Assembly (NCBI RefSeq): GCF_001584165.1
Contig: NZ_CP013233.1
Location: forward strand, 1,488,001-1,552,000
DNA: 64,000 nucleotides
Direction: 5' to 3'
Origin: Collimonas arenae
Lineage (GTDB): Bacteria; Pseudomonadota; Gammaproteobacteria; Burkholderiales; Burkholderiaceae_D
Both the position numbers and the translations under genes were made by a program. Positions 10,006-18,500 of the stretch are shown one piece after another. A model generated the notes under the pieces. The model was not told where the DNA came from. It ran no database searches and saw only the letters and a program-made list of their open reading frames with translations. Numbering within the stretch: the first letter of the stretch is position 1; each line of letters begins with the position of its first letter.

Positions 10006-11100
10006 ATGAAGGACTTAGCGAGATTTTCTGGAGGGCGAGTCAAGTCTCGCCCGGAGCCGCGGACGCAAGCCGCGCTCAAGCACAAGGCTGAGCCCAAAAT
10101 GGCCGTGGCGCAAGAGGTGACGCCGCCTCCCGCGCCCCTGCAAGTTCAACTGCTGACCATCGGCGAAGAGGATGCGGGGCAACGGATCGACAATTTTTTG
10201 TTGCGCATTTGTAAAGGTGTACCCAAAAGCCATATATACCGCGTGCTGCGTTCCGGCGAAGTGCGTGTCAATAAAGGACGTATCGATCAGACCTATCGCC
10301 TGCTGGAAGGTGATGTGATCCGGGTACCGCCGATTAGAATTGCCGAAAAGCAAGAGCAAGTGGTGCCGGGCGCGGAATTCAAGATATTGCTTGAAGATAA
10401 CCATATGCTGGTGATCGACAAACCGGCAGGGGTCGCCGTGCACGGCGGCTCGGGCGTCAGTTATGGTGTCATTGAGCAATTGCGTGCGGCGCGCCCGCAA
10501 GCCAAGTTCCTGGAACTGGTGCATCGCCTGGATCGGGATACCTCAGGTATTTTGTTATTGGCCAAGAAACGTTCTGCGTTGACCAATTTGCACGAACAAA
10601 TGCGCGACGGTGAAACCGACAAGCGCTACCTGGTGCTGGTGCATGGAGATTGGCAAAATGAAAGGCAGCATATCAAGCTGCCACTGCATAAGTATACGGC
10701 TGCCGATGGCGAGCGTCGCGTGCGTGTGCAGGCCGACGGCCAAGCTTCCCACACGATTTTCAACCTGATTCGCCGCTATGGCGAATATGCTTTGCTTGAG
10801 GCGGAACTGAAAACCGGCCGCACCCATCAGATCCGAGTGCATTTGTCGTCGAGTGGCTTCGCAATCGCAGGAGATGACAAGTACGGCGACTTTGCATTGA
10901 ATCGTACTTTGCAAAAAGCTGACGGCCAACGCATCGCGCTGAAACGCATGTTTCTGCATGCCTATCAAATCACCTTCGCGCATCCTGAAACGGGCAAGCC
11001 GGTGACGTTGAAGGCGCCGCTGCCGCCGGAATGCGAGAAATTCCTGAAGAGCCTGCCCAAGGATGTTGCCTCTGCAACACCGGAAGCCGGGGACGATTAG
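10006..11100 (+). CDS. rluC: 23S rRNA pseudouridine synthase RluC
   Basis: 364 residues from the ATG at 10006; a TTG eight codons upstream is a poorer choice. RluC makes pseudouridine at 23S rRNA positions 955, 2504 and 2580 (E. coli numbering). An S4-like domain begins at about residue 45 (EDAGQRIDNFLLRI, RVLRSGEVRVNKGRID), followed by the catalytic domain with the RluA-family motif LVHRLDRDTSGILLLAKK, where the first Asp is the nucleophile, and GRTHQIRVHLSSSGFAIAGDDKYG. The Lys/Arg/Pro-rich head of about 40 residues is longer than in E. coli. It is divergent from rne, as in many proteobacteria. Confidence 0.94.
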   Translation: MKDLARFSGGRVKSRPEPRTQAALKHKAEPKMAVAQEVTPPPAPLQVQLLTIGEEDAGQRIDNFLLRICKGVPKSHIYRVLRSGEVRVNKGRIDQTYRLLEGDVIRVPPIRIAEKQEQVVPGAEFKILLEDNHMLVIDKPAGVAVHGGSGVSYGVIEQLRAARPQAKFLELVHRLDRDTSGILLLAKKRSALTNLHEQMRDGETDKRYLVLVHGDWQNERQHIKLPLHKYTAADGERRVRVQADGQASHTIFNLIRRYGEYALLEAELKTGRTHQIRVHLSSSGFAIAGDDKYGDFALNRTLQKADGQRIALKRMFLHAYQITFAHPETGKPVTLKAPLPPECEKFLKSLPKDVASATPEAGDD

Positions 11101-11195
11101 AATAGCAATTAATAATTAATATTTATTGGTTTGCCGGTTTATCGGCAGGCTGTCCAATAACATGATCAGGAGCTGGCAGGGAATTGCCAGGCAAT

Positions 11196-11855
11196 ATGGC
11201 GCGAAAGAATTTTGACTTAATCGTATTTGATTGGGATGGCACGTTGATGGACAGTACCGCCATCATCGTGAAATGTATCCAGGCAGCGGCCAAGGATTTG
11301 GGACTGGCAATTCCGGACAACAAGGCGGCCTCGCATGTGATCGGACTGGGTTTGATGGAGGCGATGCAGGTGGCGATGCCGGGTTTGGACGCCAGCCAGT
11401 ACCCGCGTGTGGTGGAGCGCTATCGTTATCATTATCTGGCGCAGGACCAGGACTTGACCCTGTTTGACGGCGTGCGTGAAATGCTGGCCGATTTGTCGCA
11501 ACAAGGCTATTTCCTGGCGATCGCCACTGGCAAGAGCCGCGTTGGCCTGAATCGCGCGCTGCATGAGACCAAGCTGCTGTCGGTTTTCGACGCCACACGT
11601 TGTGCCGACGAAACTTTCTCCAAGCCGCATCCGGCGATGTTGCAGGAATTGACGCGCGAACTGGGGCAAGACCTGAAGCGCACCGTCATGATCGGCGATA
11701 CGACACATGACCTGCAGATGGCGGTCAACGCCGGTGCAGCCGGGATTGCGGTCCAGTACGGCGCGCATCCGGCACACGAATTGCAGGCGCTGAACCCACT
11801 GTTCAGTGCAACTTCAACCCTACAATTGCATGACTGGCTGAATGGCAATGCTTGA
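11196..11855 (+). CDS. HAD-superfamily phosphatase (phosphoglycolate phosphatase-like)
   Basis: 219 residues from ATG at 11196, preceded by CAGG; an upstream TTG is possible. HAD motif I is VFDWDGTLMDS (nucleophile and acid Asp), motif II the Thr in AIATGKSRVGL, motif III the Lys in SKPHPAML, and motif IV GDTTHDLQMA. A helical C1 cap lies between I and II. The Gph/PGP-like architecture points to small phosphate esters; the true substrate is not determined. It is 95 bp after rluC and just before the Rieske gene, the usual rluC-HAD-Rieske-sppA order of this order of bacteria. Confidence 0.9.
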   Translation: MARKNFDLIVFDWDGTLMDSTAIIVKCIQAAAKDLGLAIPDNKAASHVIGLGLMEAMQVAMPGLDASQYPRVVERYRYHYLAQDQDLTLFDGVREMLADLSQQGYFLAIATGKSRVGLNRALHETKLLSVFDATRCADETFSKPHPAMLQELTRELGQDLKRTVMIGDTTHDLQMAVNAGAAGIAVQYGAHPAHELQALNPLFSATSTLQLHDWLNGNA

Positions 11856-11896
11856 TATGTTGTTGATCAGTCGATTACCAGATACGCGAGCGACCA

Positions 11897-12268
11897 GTGA
11901 GTAATACCCTTATCCCCATTTGTTCCTCGTCCGCGCTGGAAGAACGCGGCAAAGGCGTGCGTTTCCCGGTTACCGCCGGTGGCGAGGATGCAGTGGCGTT
12001 TGCGGTTCGCCATCACAATGTGGTCCACGCCTACCTGAACCGTTGTGCGCACGTGGCGATGGAGCTGGATTGGCTTGAGGGCGAGTTCTTCGAATCCAGT
12101 GGCTTGTACTTGATGTGCGCCACGCACGGCGCTGTCTATGAGCCGGAAACCGGCAAGTGCGTCGGCGGCCCGTGCCGTGGCGGTAGTTTGCGTAAGATTC
12201 TGGTTGAAGAAAGCAATGATCAGGTGTTCTGGATCCCTGATGAGTATGTGCGTCCAGTCATTGCCTGA
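11897..12268 (+). CDS. Rieske [2Fe-2S] domain protein
   Basis: 123 residues starting at a GTG (11897). It is a stand-alone Rieske domain: first ligand pair C-x-H in NRCAHVAMEL, second pair C-x-x-H in MCATHGAVYEPETGKC, with GGPCRGGSL after it. Single-domain proteins of this type act as small electron carriers or assembly factors; no partner oxygenase is nearby. It lies between the HAD phosphatase and sppA, with 41 and 51 bp gaps, so it is probably part of one transcription unit. Confidence 0.9.
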   Translation: MSNTLIPICSSSALEERGKGVRFPVTAGGEDAVAFAVRHHNVVHAYLNRCAHVAMELDWLEGEFFESSGLYLMCATHGAVYEPETGKCVGGPCRGGSLRKILVEESNDQVFWIPDEYVRPVIA

Positions 12269-12319
12269 TTGGCCGCAGCCCCAATTAACGATCTCGAACA
12301 ATCGATGTGAGTAAGCACC

Positions 12320-13303
12320 ATGAGCAATAACGAATTTGACAATATGGAAACGGCCATGTCCGACAAAAAAGAGGGTTGGGAACGCGAGCTGCTGGAAAAA
12401 CTTGCCTACGCCTCGTTGCGTGAGCAGCGTGCGCGGCGGCGCTGGGGTGTCTTCTTCAAGCTGGCATTTCTTGGTGTGATCTGCTTCGCGTTCTGGTTGG
12501 GCATCAATTACGAAGGTTCCGATACGCAGACCGTCGGTGCGCACACCGCGCTGGTGAAAATCAGCGGGGCGATCGAATCGGAAGGCAACGGTTCTGCCAG
12601 TGTCGTGGTGCCGGCGTTAGACAATGCTTTCGCCGCAGATGATTCGGTCGGCGTCATCCTGCGCATCAATAGCCCCGGTGGTAGTCCTGTGCAGGCCGGC
12701 ATCATCAATGATGAAATCGTGCGCCTGCGCAAGGAGTATCCGAATAAGCCCTTGTATGTGGTGGTCGATGAAATGTGTGCATCGGGCGGCTACTATATTG
12801 CTGCTGCGGCCGACAAGATTTACGTCAACAAGGCCAGCATTGTCGGCTCGATCGGCGTGCTGATGGATGGCTTCGGTTTCACTGGCTTGATGGACAAGGT
12901 TGGCGTCGAGCGGCGCCTTTTGACTGCTGGCGAAAACAAGGGCTTCCTTGATCCATTCAGCCCGATGAGCGCGACCCAGAAGGGTTATGCCCAAGACATG
13001 CTGGCAGAGATTCATCAACAATTCATCGATGTCGTTCGCAAAGGCCGTGGCGCGCGCTTGAAGGAAACGCCGGAAACCTTCTCCGGCCTCTTCTGGAGCG
13101 GCTCAAAGGCAGTTGACATGGGGTTGGCGGATGGCTTCGGTACGGTCGATAGCGTTGCCCGCGATGTCTTGAAGCAGGAAGATATTGTCGATTACACCAA
13201 GAGCGAAGGCTTGCCTGAGCGCGTGCTGAAAAAATTCGGCGTGGCGATGGGTGCGGGTGTCGTGCAATCGTTGATGAGCAACGTCAAGCCGGTGTTGCGT
13301 TGA
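12320..13303 (+). CDS. sppA: signal peptide peptidase SppA-type S49 protease
   Basis: 327 residues. The protein has one N-terminal membrane helix (about 46-64, FFKLAFLGVICFAFWLG) and a single S49 protease domain, the short form. RINSPGGSPVQAG, then the nucleophile region CASGGYYIAAAADKIY and the lysine in AGENKGFLDPFSPM give the Ser/Lys dyad. It degrades leftover signal peptides in the inner membrane. The first ATG is taken as start, although ATG codons at residues 9 and 13 are alternatives. The protein ends at a conserved-looking VKPVLR. Confidence 0.93.
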   Translation: MSNNEFDNMETAMSDKKEGWERELLEKLAYASLREQRARRRWGVFFKLAFLGVICFAFWLGINYEGSDTQTVGAHTALVKISGAIESEGNGSASVVVPALDNAFAADDSVGVILRINSPGGSPVQAGIINDEIVRLRKEYPNKPLYVVVDEMCASGGYYIAAAADKIYVNKASIVGSIGVLMDGFGFTGLMDKVGVERRLLTAGENKGFLDPFSPMSATQKGYAQDMLAEIHQQFIDVVRKGRGARLKETPETFSGLFWSGSKAVDMGLADGFGTVDSVARDVLKQEDIVDYTKSEGLPERVLKKFGVAMGAGVVQSLMSNVKPVLR

Positions 13304-13397
13304 GTTTTATTTAATGCTTGTTTCGTGGTGCGGCGGAAAAAAAATTGCCGTTGCATCATCGAAGAAAAATCGGCATATCGTAATACCGTAATTCGCC

Positions 13398-13425
13398 TTG
13401 TATCTGCGCGATCCTGTCGTATATT
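13398..13425 (+). promoter_or_regulatory. sigma-70-like promoter of the structured RNA locus
   Basis: TTGTAT (13398-13403), a 16-bp spacer and TATATT (13420-13425). It is positioned about 7 bp upstream of the presumed start of the structured transcript and well downstream of the sppA stop. The -10 matches consensus at 5 of 6 positions, the -35 at 3 of 6. Confidence 0.5.
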
Positions 13426-13447
13426 AAAAGGACTCGAGGAATAGCGA

Positions 13448-13510
13448 ATGGAGGAGGCGACTATAGATATATCAACATTGTTGGCCACTCAGTTGAAATT
13501 GTTCGGGTAG
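13448..13510 (+). CDS. possible 20-residue leader peptide
   Basis: ATG at 13448 is preceded by GAGGAA at good spacing and by the promoter-like sequence at 13398. It encodes MEEATIDISTLLATQLKLFG and stops at TAG 13508-13510, just before the hairpin series. No homologue is known to me. It could be a leader peptide, a dual-function RNA's peptide, or chance; the ribosome-binding site is the only positive evidence. Confidence 0.25.
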   Translation: MEEATIDISTLLATQLKLFG

Positions 13511-13646
13511 CAAAAAGTCGATTCCATAGCAAAACAACCCCTTGCATTGGAGTAGTAAGTTGACTACCTGGCAAACCACCGCATCGCGGATGCGGCACCG
13601 AGAAGTTTTCGACTTCTCAAGATAATGTCTTTCGAGACAGGCAAAT

Positions 13647-13677
13647 ACGGCGACGGCGCAATACCGTCGCCGTTTTG
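13647..13677 (+). terminator. intrinsic terminator of the structured RNA (also faces rsmI-like gene)
   Basis: Stem CGGCGACGG / CCGTCGCCG (13648-13656 and 13664-13672) extended by one A-T pair, 7-base loop, then TTTT on the plus strand. Read on the minus strand it is followed by TATTTG, so it could also end transcripts of the leftward gene that stops at 13714. Confidence 0.75.
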
Positions 13678-13713
13678 CGTTCAGCGCGTATTTCTGTGGA
13701 TGTAGCTTGAAAG

Positions 13714-14466
13714 CTATTGCGCGAGCAGCAGGAAAACGGTTGGTTTCTTGTGAAAGTCCGGCGCCTTGCCGGCGGCCAATGCGGCCTTCCATTTTGCCGC
13801 TGTTTGCGTCTTGATCGATTCCGATGACAAAGTGAGATCGGTGGCGACACAAATCAAAGTGCCGGCCTGGCAATTGTTGGCCAGCGCCTCCAGGAATGCC
13901 GTGTTGCGATACGGCGTTTCAATGAATAGTTGTGTTTGTTGCTCTTGGCGTGAGCGTTGTTCCAATGCCTTGATCCGCTTGTTGCGCTGTTCAGCGTCTG
14001 TCGGCAGGTAGCCATTGAAGGCAAAGCTTTGTCCGTTCAGGCCGCTGCCCATCACCGCCAGCAACAGCGACGACGGGCCAACCAATGGCCGAACCTGAAT
14101 CGAATGCGCATGCGCCAGCCGAACCAGATTGGCGCCGGGGTCGGCCACCGCCGGCACGCCGGCTTCGGAAATCAGGCCGGCATCACGCCCGGCCAGCAAC
14201 GGCGCCAGCAATGCCGGCAGGGCGTTGCTGGCGGTATTCACGTTGAGTTCGGCAATCTCGATTTCCTGCAGCGGCTTGGTCAGCGTTTGTGCCGCGTCGA
14301 TCAGCTTCAGGAAAGCGCGCGTGGTCTTTGCATTTTCAGCAATGAAATAATCGAGGCGGGCAGTGAGAGCCTGGACTTCGAGTGGGATGACCGCTGCCAG
14401 CGGTTGCTTGAGTTCGCTTGTGTCTTGACCCAGCGTATTGGGAATTAAGTACAGGATGCCTGGCAT
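13714..14466 (-). CDS. SAM-dependent methyltransferase, RsmI/tetrapyrrole methylase superfamily
   Basis: 250 residues. It has the COG0313 arrangement: an N-terminal LYLIPNTLG strand, the SAM-site loop GLISEAGVPAVADPGANLVRLAH, and VRPLVGPSSLLLAVMGSGLNGQSFAFNGYLP. RsmI methylates the 2'-OH of C1402 in 16S rRNA. This copy is shorter than canonical RsmI (about 280-290) and its N-terminal motif deviates; betaproteobacteria commonly carry this second paralogue next to maf, so it may have a different target. The ATG is 9 bp below the maf stop, so the two are likely co-transcribed. Confidence 0.85.
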   Translation of the reverse strand: MPGILYLIPNTLGQDTSELKQPLAAVIPLEVQALTARLDYFIAENAKTTRAFLKLIDAAQTLTKPLQEIEIAELNVNTASNALPALLAPLLAGRDAGLISEAGVPAVADPGANLVRLAHAHSIQVRPLVGPSSLLLAVMGSGLNGQSFAFNGYLPTDAEQRNKRIKALEQRSRQEQQTQLFIETPYRNTAFLEALANNCQAGTLICVATDLTLSSESIKTQTAAKWKAALAAGKAPDFHKKPTVFLLLAQ

Positions 14467-14475
14467 GGTGGGATT

Positions 14476-15117
14476 TTATCTTGTGAAAAACGGGAACGCG
14501 GCGCGGCGCAGCATACTGGTCAGTGCAATCAAAGGCAAGCCGGTCAACGCAGTAGGGTCGGTGCTCTCGATTTTTTCCAGGATGGCGATACCCAGGCCTT
14601 CATTTTTTGCGCTGCCGGCGCAGTCGTAGGGTTGTTCAATGCGCAGGTAGGCTTCCAGCTCGGCATCCGGCAGGTCGCGGAAGCTGACGAATGTCTGAAT
14701 GTTTTCGATCTGGACTGCAGCTTCGGGCTGGCTTTGGCGACCGTCCCACAAGCATAGTGCGGTATGGAAAATCACGCGGCGACCACGCATCTTTCGTAAT
14801 TGCTCTAGTGCATTCTGATGGTTGCCCGGCTTGCCGATTTGTTCGCCGTCCAGCGTTGCAACCTGATCCGAACCGATCACCAGGGCGCCGGGCGCCAGAA
14901 ATGCGACGGCGCGAGCCTTTTCGCGGGCCAGGCGCAAGGCTGTGGCTTCTGGTTTTTCGCCTGCGCCAGGCGTCTCGTCGATATCCGGCACCATGACTTC
15001 GAACGGAATATGTAGCCGGGAAAGCAATTCTTTGCGGTACTTGGAGCTGGAGCCAAGGATCAGGCGCGGCAGCGATGGTGTGGTTGAGGCAGGGGGCATC
15101 TGTTGTAAAGTGGTCAT
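14476..15117 (-). CDS. Maf-like nucleotide pyrophosphatase (YceF type)
   Basis: 213 residues. LILGSSSKYRKELLSRL is the nucleoside-binding start of Maf proteins, followed by VPDIDETPGAGE, ALVIGSDQVATLDGE with the catalytic Asp, and FVSFRDLPDAELEAYL, ending with AGSAKNEGLGIAILEKIE. The Maf/YceF subgroup hydrolyses 7-methyl-GTP and similar non-canonical nucleotides. In E. coli yceF also sits beside yceD-rpmF-plsX, divergently, exactly as here. The head MTTLQQMPPASTTPS is probably flexible; ATG 15115-15117 is the only good start. Confidence 0.92.
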   Translation of the reverse strand: MTTLQQMPPASTTPSLPRLILGSSSKYRKELLSRLHIPFEVMVPDIDETPGAGEKPEATALRLAREKARAVAFLAPGALVIGSDQVATLDGEQIGKPGNHQNALEQLRKMRGRRVIFHTALCLWDGRQSQPEAAVQIENIQTFVSFRDLPDAELEAYLRIEQPYDCAGSAKNEGLGIAILEKIESTDPTALTGLPLIALTSMLRRAAFPFFTR

Positions 15118-15185
15118 GGTGTTGGTTATTTGAGCACTTGCCCGGCAACAAAACGCCGATAATCAGCGGAAATTGCGCTAACACT

Positions 15186-15215
15186 TTGACGAATAAGGGA
15201 AAAGGCTGTTATTAT
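15186..15215 (+). promoter_or_regulatory. sigma-70 promoter for yceD-rpmF
   Basis: TTGACG (15186-15191), 18-bp spacer, TATTAT (15210-15215), about 30 bp before the yceD ATG. Both hexamers match consensus at 5 of 6 positions. It would drive the yceD-rpmF unit and possibly the fatty acid genes beyond. Confidence 0.7.
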
Positions 15216-15244
15216 CGCAGGTTTTCCGGGTTCGGCTTCAGACT

Positions 15245-15745
15245 ATGAGTGCTTTTATCATCGACGCGTTTGAGTATTCGCGCCATAAAGAGCGCCGTGA
15301 AGGCGAAATCGCCGTGGCTGACTTGAGTCGCCTAGCCGCTGAATCGGCTGATCGTTCCGGCGTGCTGCATTGGGTTCTCGTTGGTGGTGTTGATCAGTTG
15401 GGGCATCCCCAGTTGACGATGTCAGTAAGCGGTTCCATCAAGATCATGTGCCAGCGCTGCCTGACGCCGTTTGCTTTTGACATCGATTCGGAATCGGTGC
15501 TGGTGTTGGCAAAGGACGAAGAGAGTGCAGATGCAATCGATGCACTTCTCGATAATGATGAAATTGATGTCATCGTTGGCACTAAATCACTAAATATCGT
15601 TGAATTGGTTGAAGATGAGGCTTTGTTGGCCTTGCCGCTATCGCCGAAGCATCCGGTTTGTCCGGATCAGTCTGCGCTTGAAGGTGTGCAAAGTGTCAAA
15701 AAAGAATCGCCTTTCGCGATGTTGAAGAATTTGAAGCAGCAGTAA
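15245..15745 (+). CDS. yceD: YceD/DUF177 family protein
   Basis: 166 residues. DUF177 proteins are encoded just upstream of rpmF across many bacteria and have been linked to 23S rRNA/ribosome assembly. Family marks here are CQRCLTPFAFDIDSE near residue 75, an acidic central segment (DALLDNDEIDVIVG) and LPLSPKHPVCPD near 145, the C-x-x-C and P-x-H-x-x-C pattern. The protein ends shortly after, as expected. It is first in the lipid/ribosome cluster, driven from the promoter at 15186. Confidence 0.92.
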   Translation: MSAFIIDAFEYSRHKERREGEIAVADLSRLAAESADRSGVLHWVLVGGVDQLGHPQLTMSVSGSIKIMCQRCLTPFAFDIDSESVLVLAKDEESADAIDALLDNDEIDVIVGTKSLNIVELVEDEALLALPLSPKHPVCPDQSALEGVQSVKKESPFAMLKNLKQQ

Positions 15746-15934
15746 AAAGTAAGTTAAGTAAAGAATTGCGGTAAATTTGTCGCGCTGATTTTCACATGAA
15801 TGTGATTCCGTGTGACTAAGGTGTGGCAATAGGTAGTAAAATCCGCGCACAAACGCGGCAGGAATATCCAGCCTTTCCCTGTTCTGAGGGTTGGATATGT
15901 TAAACTTTAAGATCTTAAGAAAGCAGGAGTTATC

Positions 15935-16117
15935 ATGGCAGTTCAACAAAATAAGAAGACCCCATCGAAGCGCGGCATGCACCGTGCCCACGATTTTCTG
16001 GTTGCACCTCCGCTGGCCATCGAGCCAACGACTGGTGAAACACATTTGCGTCACCACATCAGCCCGAACGGCTTCTACCGTGGCCGTAAAGTGTTGAAGA
16101 CCAAGAACGACGAGTAA
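15935..16117 (+). CDS. rpmF: 50S ribosomal protein L32
   Basis: 60 residues, the normal L32 length: [20 protein letters not shown] followed by [18 protein letters not shown]. It binds 23S rRNA in the large subunit. It has GCAGGAG before the ATG. The 189-bp gap from yceD contains a TAAAAT hexamer at about 15837 and two hairpins, CCGCG/CGCGG (15843-15858) and ATATCCA/TGGATAT (15864-15898), so the rpmF mRNA may have its own start and a folded leader. Confidence 0.98.
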   Translation: MAVQQNKKTPSKRGMHRAHDFLVAPPLAIEPTTGETHLRHHISPNGFYRGRKVLKTKNDE

Positions 16118-16145
16118 TACTTGTTCTTGCGATGCAGGTTGAAGG

Positions 16146-16181
16146 CGGCGCGATGAGTTTTACTCAATAGCGCCGTTTTTG
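16146..16181 (+). terminator. intrinsic terminator after rpmF
   Basis: Outer stem CGGCGC (16146-16151) / GCGCCG (16170-16175), inner stem TGAGT/ACTCA, then five T. It separates yceD-rpmF from plsX and implies a separate promoter for the fab genes. Confidence 0.8.
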
Positions 16182-16207
16182 TATGCGGAATAATTCCTCG
16201 CGTCATT

Positions 16208-16235
16208 TTGAATCGCGCCCAATCTGCCTCATAAT
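16208..16235 (+). promoter_or_regulatory. sigma-70 promoter for plsX-fab operon
   Basis: TTGAAT (16208-16213), 16-bp spacer, CATAAT (16230-16235), 30 bp before the plsX ATG and just after the rpmF terminator. Position and hexamers fit. Confidence 0.6.
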
Positions 16236-16265
16236 ACGGCTTAGAGTAGGCACTGAATCAAAACA

Positions 16266-17387
16266 ATGACAATCAAAATTTCTATCGACTGCATGGGTGG
16301 CGATCATGGCCCATCGGTTACCGTACCTGCTGCTATTTCATTTGCCAATCGCGAGCCTGAGGCCGAATTGGTATTGGTTGGCCTCGAAGAAGAAATTCGG
16401 GCGCAGCTGAAAAAGCACAAGGCTAGCGCACATCCCCGGTTATCGGTGCTGCATGCATCGGAAGTGGTAACGATGGACGATTCCATCGAAACTGCTTTGC
16501 GCCGTAAAAAAGATTCCTCAATGCGCGTTGCGCTGCGCCTGGTCAAGGATGAGCAGGTGCAAGCCTGCGTATCGGCCGGCAACACCGGCGCCTTGATGGC
16601 GGTATCACGCTATTTGCTCAAGACCATGCACGGCGTCGACCGTCCTGCCATCTGCACCATCCTTCCTAATCAAAAAGACGGTCCGACTTACATGCTCGAT
16701 CTGGGCGCGAACGTCGATTGCGAGCCGTTGCATCTTCATCAATTCGCATTGATGGGGTCGGCGCTGGTGTCGGCCATGGAGGGAAAGCCTCGTCCGACGA
16801 TCGGCTTGCTGAATGTGGGTGAGGAAGATATCAAGGGCAATGAAGTGGTCAAGCAGACTGCCGAATTGCTGCGTGCCGATCACGAAAAGGGTATCCTGAA
16901 TTTTTACGGCAATGTCGAAGGCAACGATATTTTCGAAGGCACCACCGACATCGTCGTTTGCGATGGTTTTGTCGGCAACGTGACGCTCAAGGCGTCCGAA
17001 GGGCTGGGGCGTTTCGTCAAGACCGTATTGACCACGGAATTCAAAAGCGGCATCTTGAACATGGTCGGTGCGGTGATTGCCCGTGGTGCGATCAAGGCCA
17101 TTTCGCGTCGCTTGAATCCTTCGCGTTATAACGGCGCCAGCTTGCTGGGCTTGCGCGGCCTGGTTTTCAAGAGTCATGGCGGCGCGGATGCCTATGGTTA
17201 CGAATGGGCGATACAGCGTGCATTCGATGCTGCGAAATATGATGTATTGTCTCGTATTGCCACCACAATTGCGGAACTGATGCCGCAGCCATCTGCCGAA
17301 GCAGTGGCCAAGCCGATTGAGGCTGGTGTGGATGCGGCATCGGGCCAAATCACTACGACTGAATCTTCCCAACAAAAGACAGCATGA
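16266..17387 (+). CDS. plsX: phosphate acyltransferase PlsX
   Basis: 373 residues. PlsX makes acyl-phosphate from acyl-ACP and phosphate for PlsY, the first committed supply step of phospholipid synthesis. The start [23 protein letters not shown] is typical, followed by [30 protein letters not shown] and [19 protein letters not shown]. The C-terminal 30 residues are Ala/Thr/Glu-rich and variable. Its TGA overlaps the fabH ATG by 4 bases, indicating translational coupling. Confidence 0.98.
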   Translation: MTIKISIDCMGGDHGPSVTVPAAISFANREPEAELVLVGLEEEIRAQLKKHKASAHPRLSVLHASEVVTMDDSIETALRRKKDSSMRVALRLVKDEQVQACVSAGNTGALMAVSRYLLKTMHGVDRPAICTILPNQKDGPTYMLDLGANVDCEPLHLHQFALMGSALVSAMEGKPRPTIGLLNVGEEDIKGNEVVKQTAELLRADHEKGILNFYGNVEGNDIFEGTTDIVVCDGFVGNVTLKASEGLGRFVKTVLTTEFKSGILNMVGAVIARGAIKAISRRLNPSRYNGASLLGLRGLVFKSHGGADAYGYEWAIQRAFDAAKYDVLSRIATTIAELMPQPSAEAVAKPIEAGVDAASGQITTTESSQQKTA

Positions 17388-18370
17388 CTACATATAGCAA
17401 AATTGTCGGTACCGGCAGCTATTTGCCGCCGAAACGGGTAAGCAATCAGGAGCTCGCCGCGCAGCTCGCTGAAAAAGGGATTGAGACATCCCATGAATGG
17501 ATTTTTTCGCGCAGCGGCATCGCCGCGCGTCACTATGCCGACGCCGATGTGCAGTCCAGCGATCTCGCGGTTGCTGCAGCCAAGCAGGCGCTTGATATGG
17601 CGCGCATGCAGGCCGATGACATTGACCTGATCATCGTTGCCACCTCGACTCCGGATCATTTCGGTGGCTTCCCGAGCACCGCTTGCGTGGTCCAGCAAAA
17701 GCTGGGTATCACCAACGGCGGCGCGGCGTTTGACGTGCAGGCGGTATGCAGTGGTTTTGTGTATGCGGTGTCGATCGCAGACAGCATGATCAAGACCGGT
17801 GCGCACAAGAATGTCCTGGTGATCGGCACGGAAGTGTTTTCGCGGATATTAAATTTTGAGGATCGCACCACCTGCGTCTTGTTCGGTGACGGTGCAGGCT
17901 CGGTTATCCTGAGCGCTTCAACCGAGCCCGGTATTCTTGCCACGAAGTTGCATGCCGATGGCCGCCATAAGGAAATTCTGTGCGTGCCCGGTAAGGTCAA
18001 CGGCGGAGTGGTAGAGGGCAGCGCATTCCTGTACATGGACGGCCAGGCGGTATTCAAGCTGGCAGTATCGGTGCTGGAAAAGGTTGCCAATGAAGCGCTG
18101 CAAATCGCTGGGATGGAGCCATCCGAGATCGATTGGCTGATTCCGCACCAGGCGAATATCCGCATTATGCAAAGCACTGCGCGCAAACTGGGTCTGAGCA
18201 TGGAGCGCATGGTGGTGACGGTCGACCAGCACGGCAATACTTCAGCTGCATCGATTCCGCTGGCGCTCGACCAGGCGGTGCGTGACGGTCGCGTCAAGCC
18301 AGGTCATAACGTCATGATGGAAGGTGTTGGCGGCGGCTTTACCTGGGGTGCGATTCTGGCCCGCATGTAA
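17384..18370 (+). CDS. fabH: beta-ketoacyl-ACP synthase III FabH
   Basis: 328 residues. FabH condenses acetyl-CoA with malonyl-ACP to start fatty acid synthesis. The catalytic triad is visible: Cys122 in [11 protein letters not shown], His255 in PHQANIRI and Asn285 in [12 protein letters not shown]. The C-terminal [13 protein letters not shown] is the family ending. It overlaps plsX by 4 bases; the 130-bp gap to fabD shows no terminator. Confidence 0.98.
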   Translation: MTTYSKIVGTGSYLPPKRVSNQELAAQLAEKGIETSHEWIFSRSGIAARHYADADVQSSDLAVAAAKQALDMARMQADDIDLIIVATSTPDHFGGFPSTACVVQQKLGITNGGAAFDVQAVCSGFVYAVSIADSMIKTGAHKNVLVIGTEVFSRILNFEDRTTCVLFGDGAGSVILSASTEPGILATKLHADGRHKEILCVPGKVNGGVVEGSAFLYMDGQAVFKLAVSVLEKVANEALQIAGMEPSEIDWLIPHQANIRIMQSTARKLGLSMERMVVTVDQHGNTSAASIPLALDQAVRDGRVKPGHNVMMEGVGGGFTWGAILARM

Positions 18371-18500
18371 TTGCATGTCCACTGCACGGCCAATCTTCTC
18401 CCGGCATTGACCGGAGCAGCGCAGCCGAGGTTGTGATCTATGATGACCTTCGGTACGTTGTATGCGTGTATTTGATAAATTTGATTTCCACAGGTAAGGC

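Larger units (their letters stand above)
13432..13677 (+). ncRNA. unassigned structured small RNA candidate
   Basis: Between sppA and the rsmI-like gene lie 410 bp with no conserved protein gene. On the plus strand a promoter-like pair (13398-13425) is followed by five successive perfect inverted repeats: GTAGT/ACTAC (13552-13567), CCGCATC/GATGCGG with a GCG loop (13579-13595), GAGAAGT/ACTTCTC (13600-13618), TGTCT/AGACA closed by a TTCG tetraloop (13626-13639), and a 9-bp GC stem followed by TTTT (13648-13676). The end is a normal intrinsic terminator, so a transcript of about 245 nt is expected. It lacks the conserved RNase P, tmRNA, 6S and SRP core sequences. Boundaries are estimates. The function is unknown; it may include the 20-codon reading frame at 13448. 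Confidence 0.55.

Noticed and set aside
13192..13488. 98-codon minus-strand frame overlapping the end of sppA
   Set aside because: Antisense to sppA and to the small RNA promoter, no motif.
13432..13677. RNase P RNA (rnpB)
   Set aside because: rnpB is near rsmI in some proteobacteria, but the conserved GAGGAAAGTCCGGGC-type core is absent and the length is too short.
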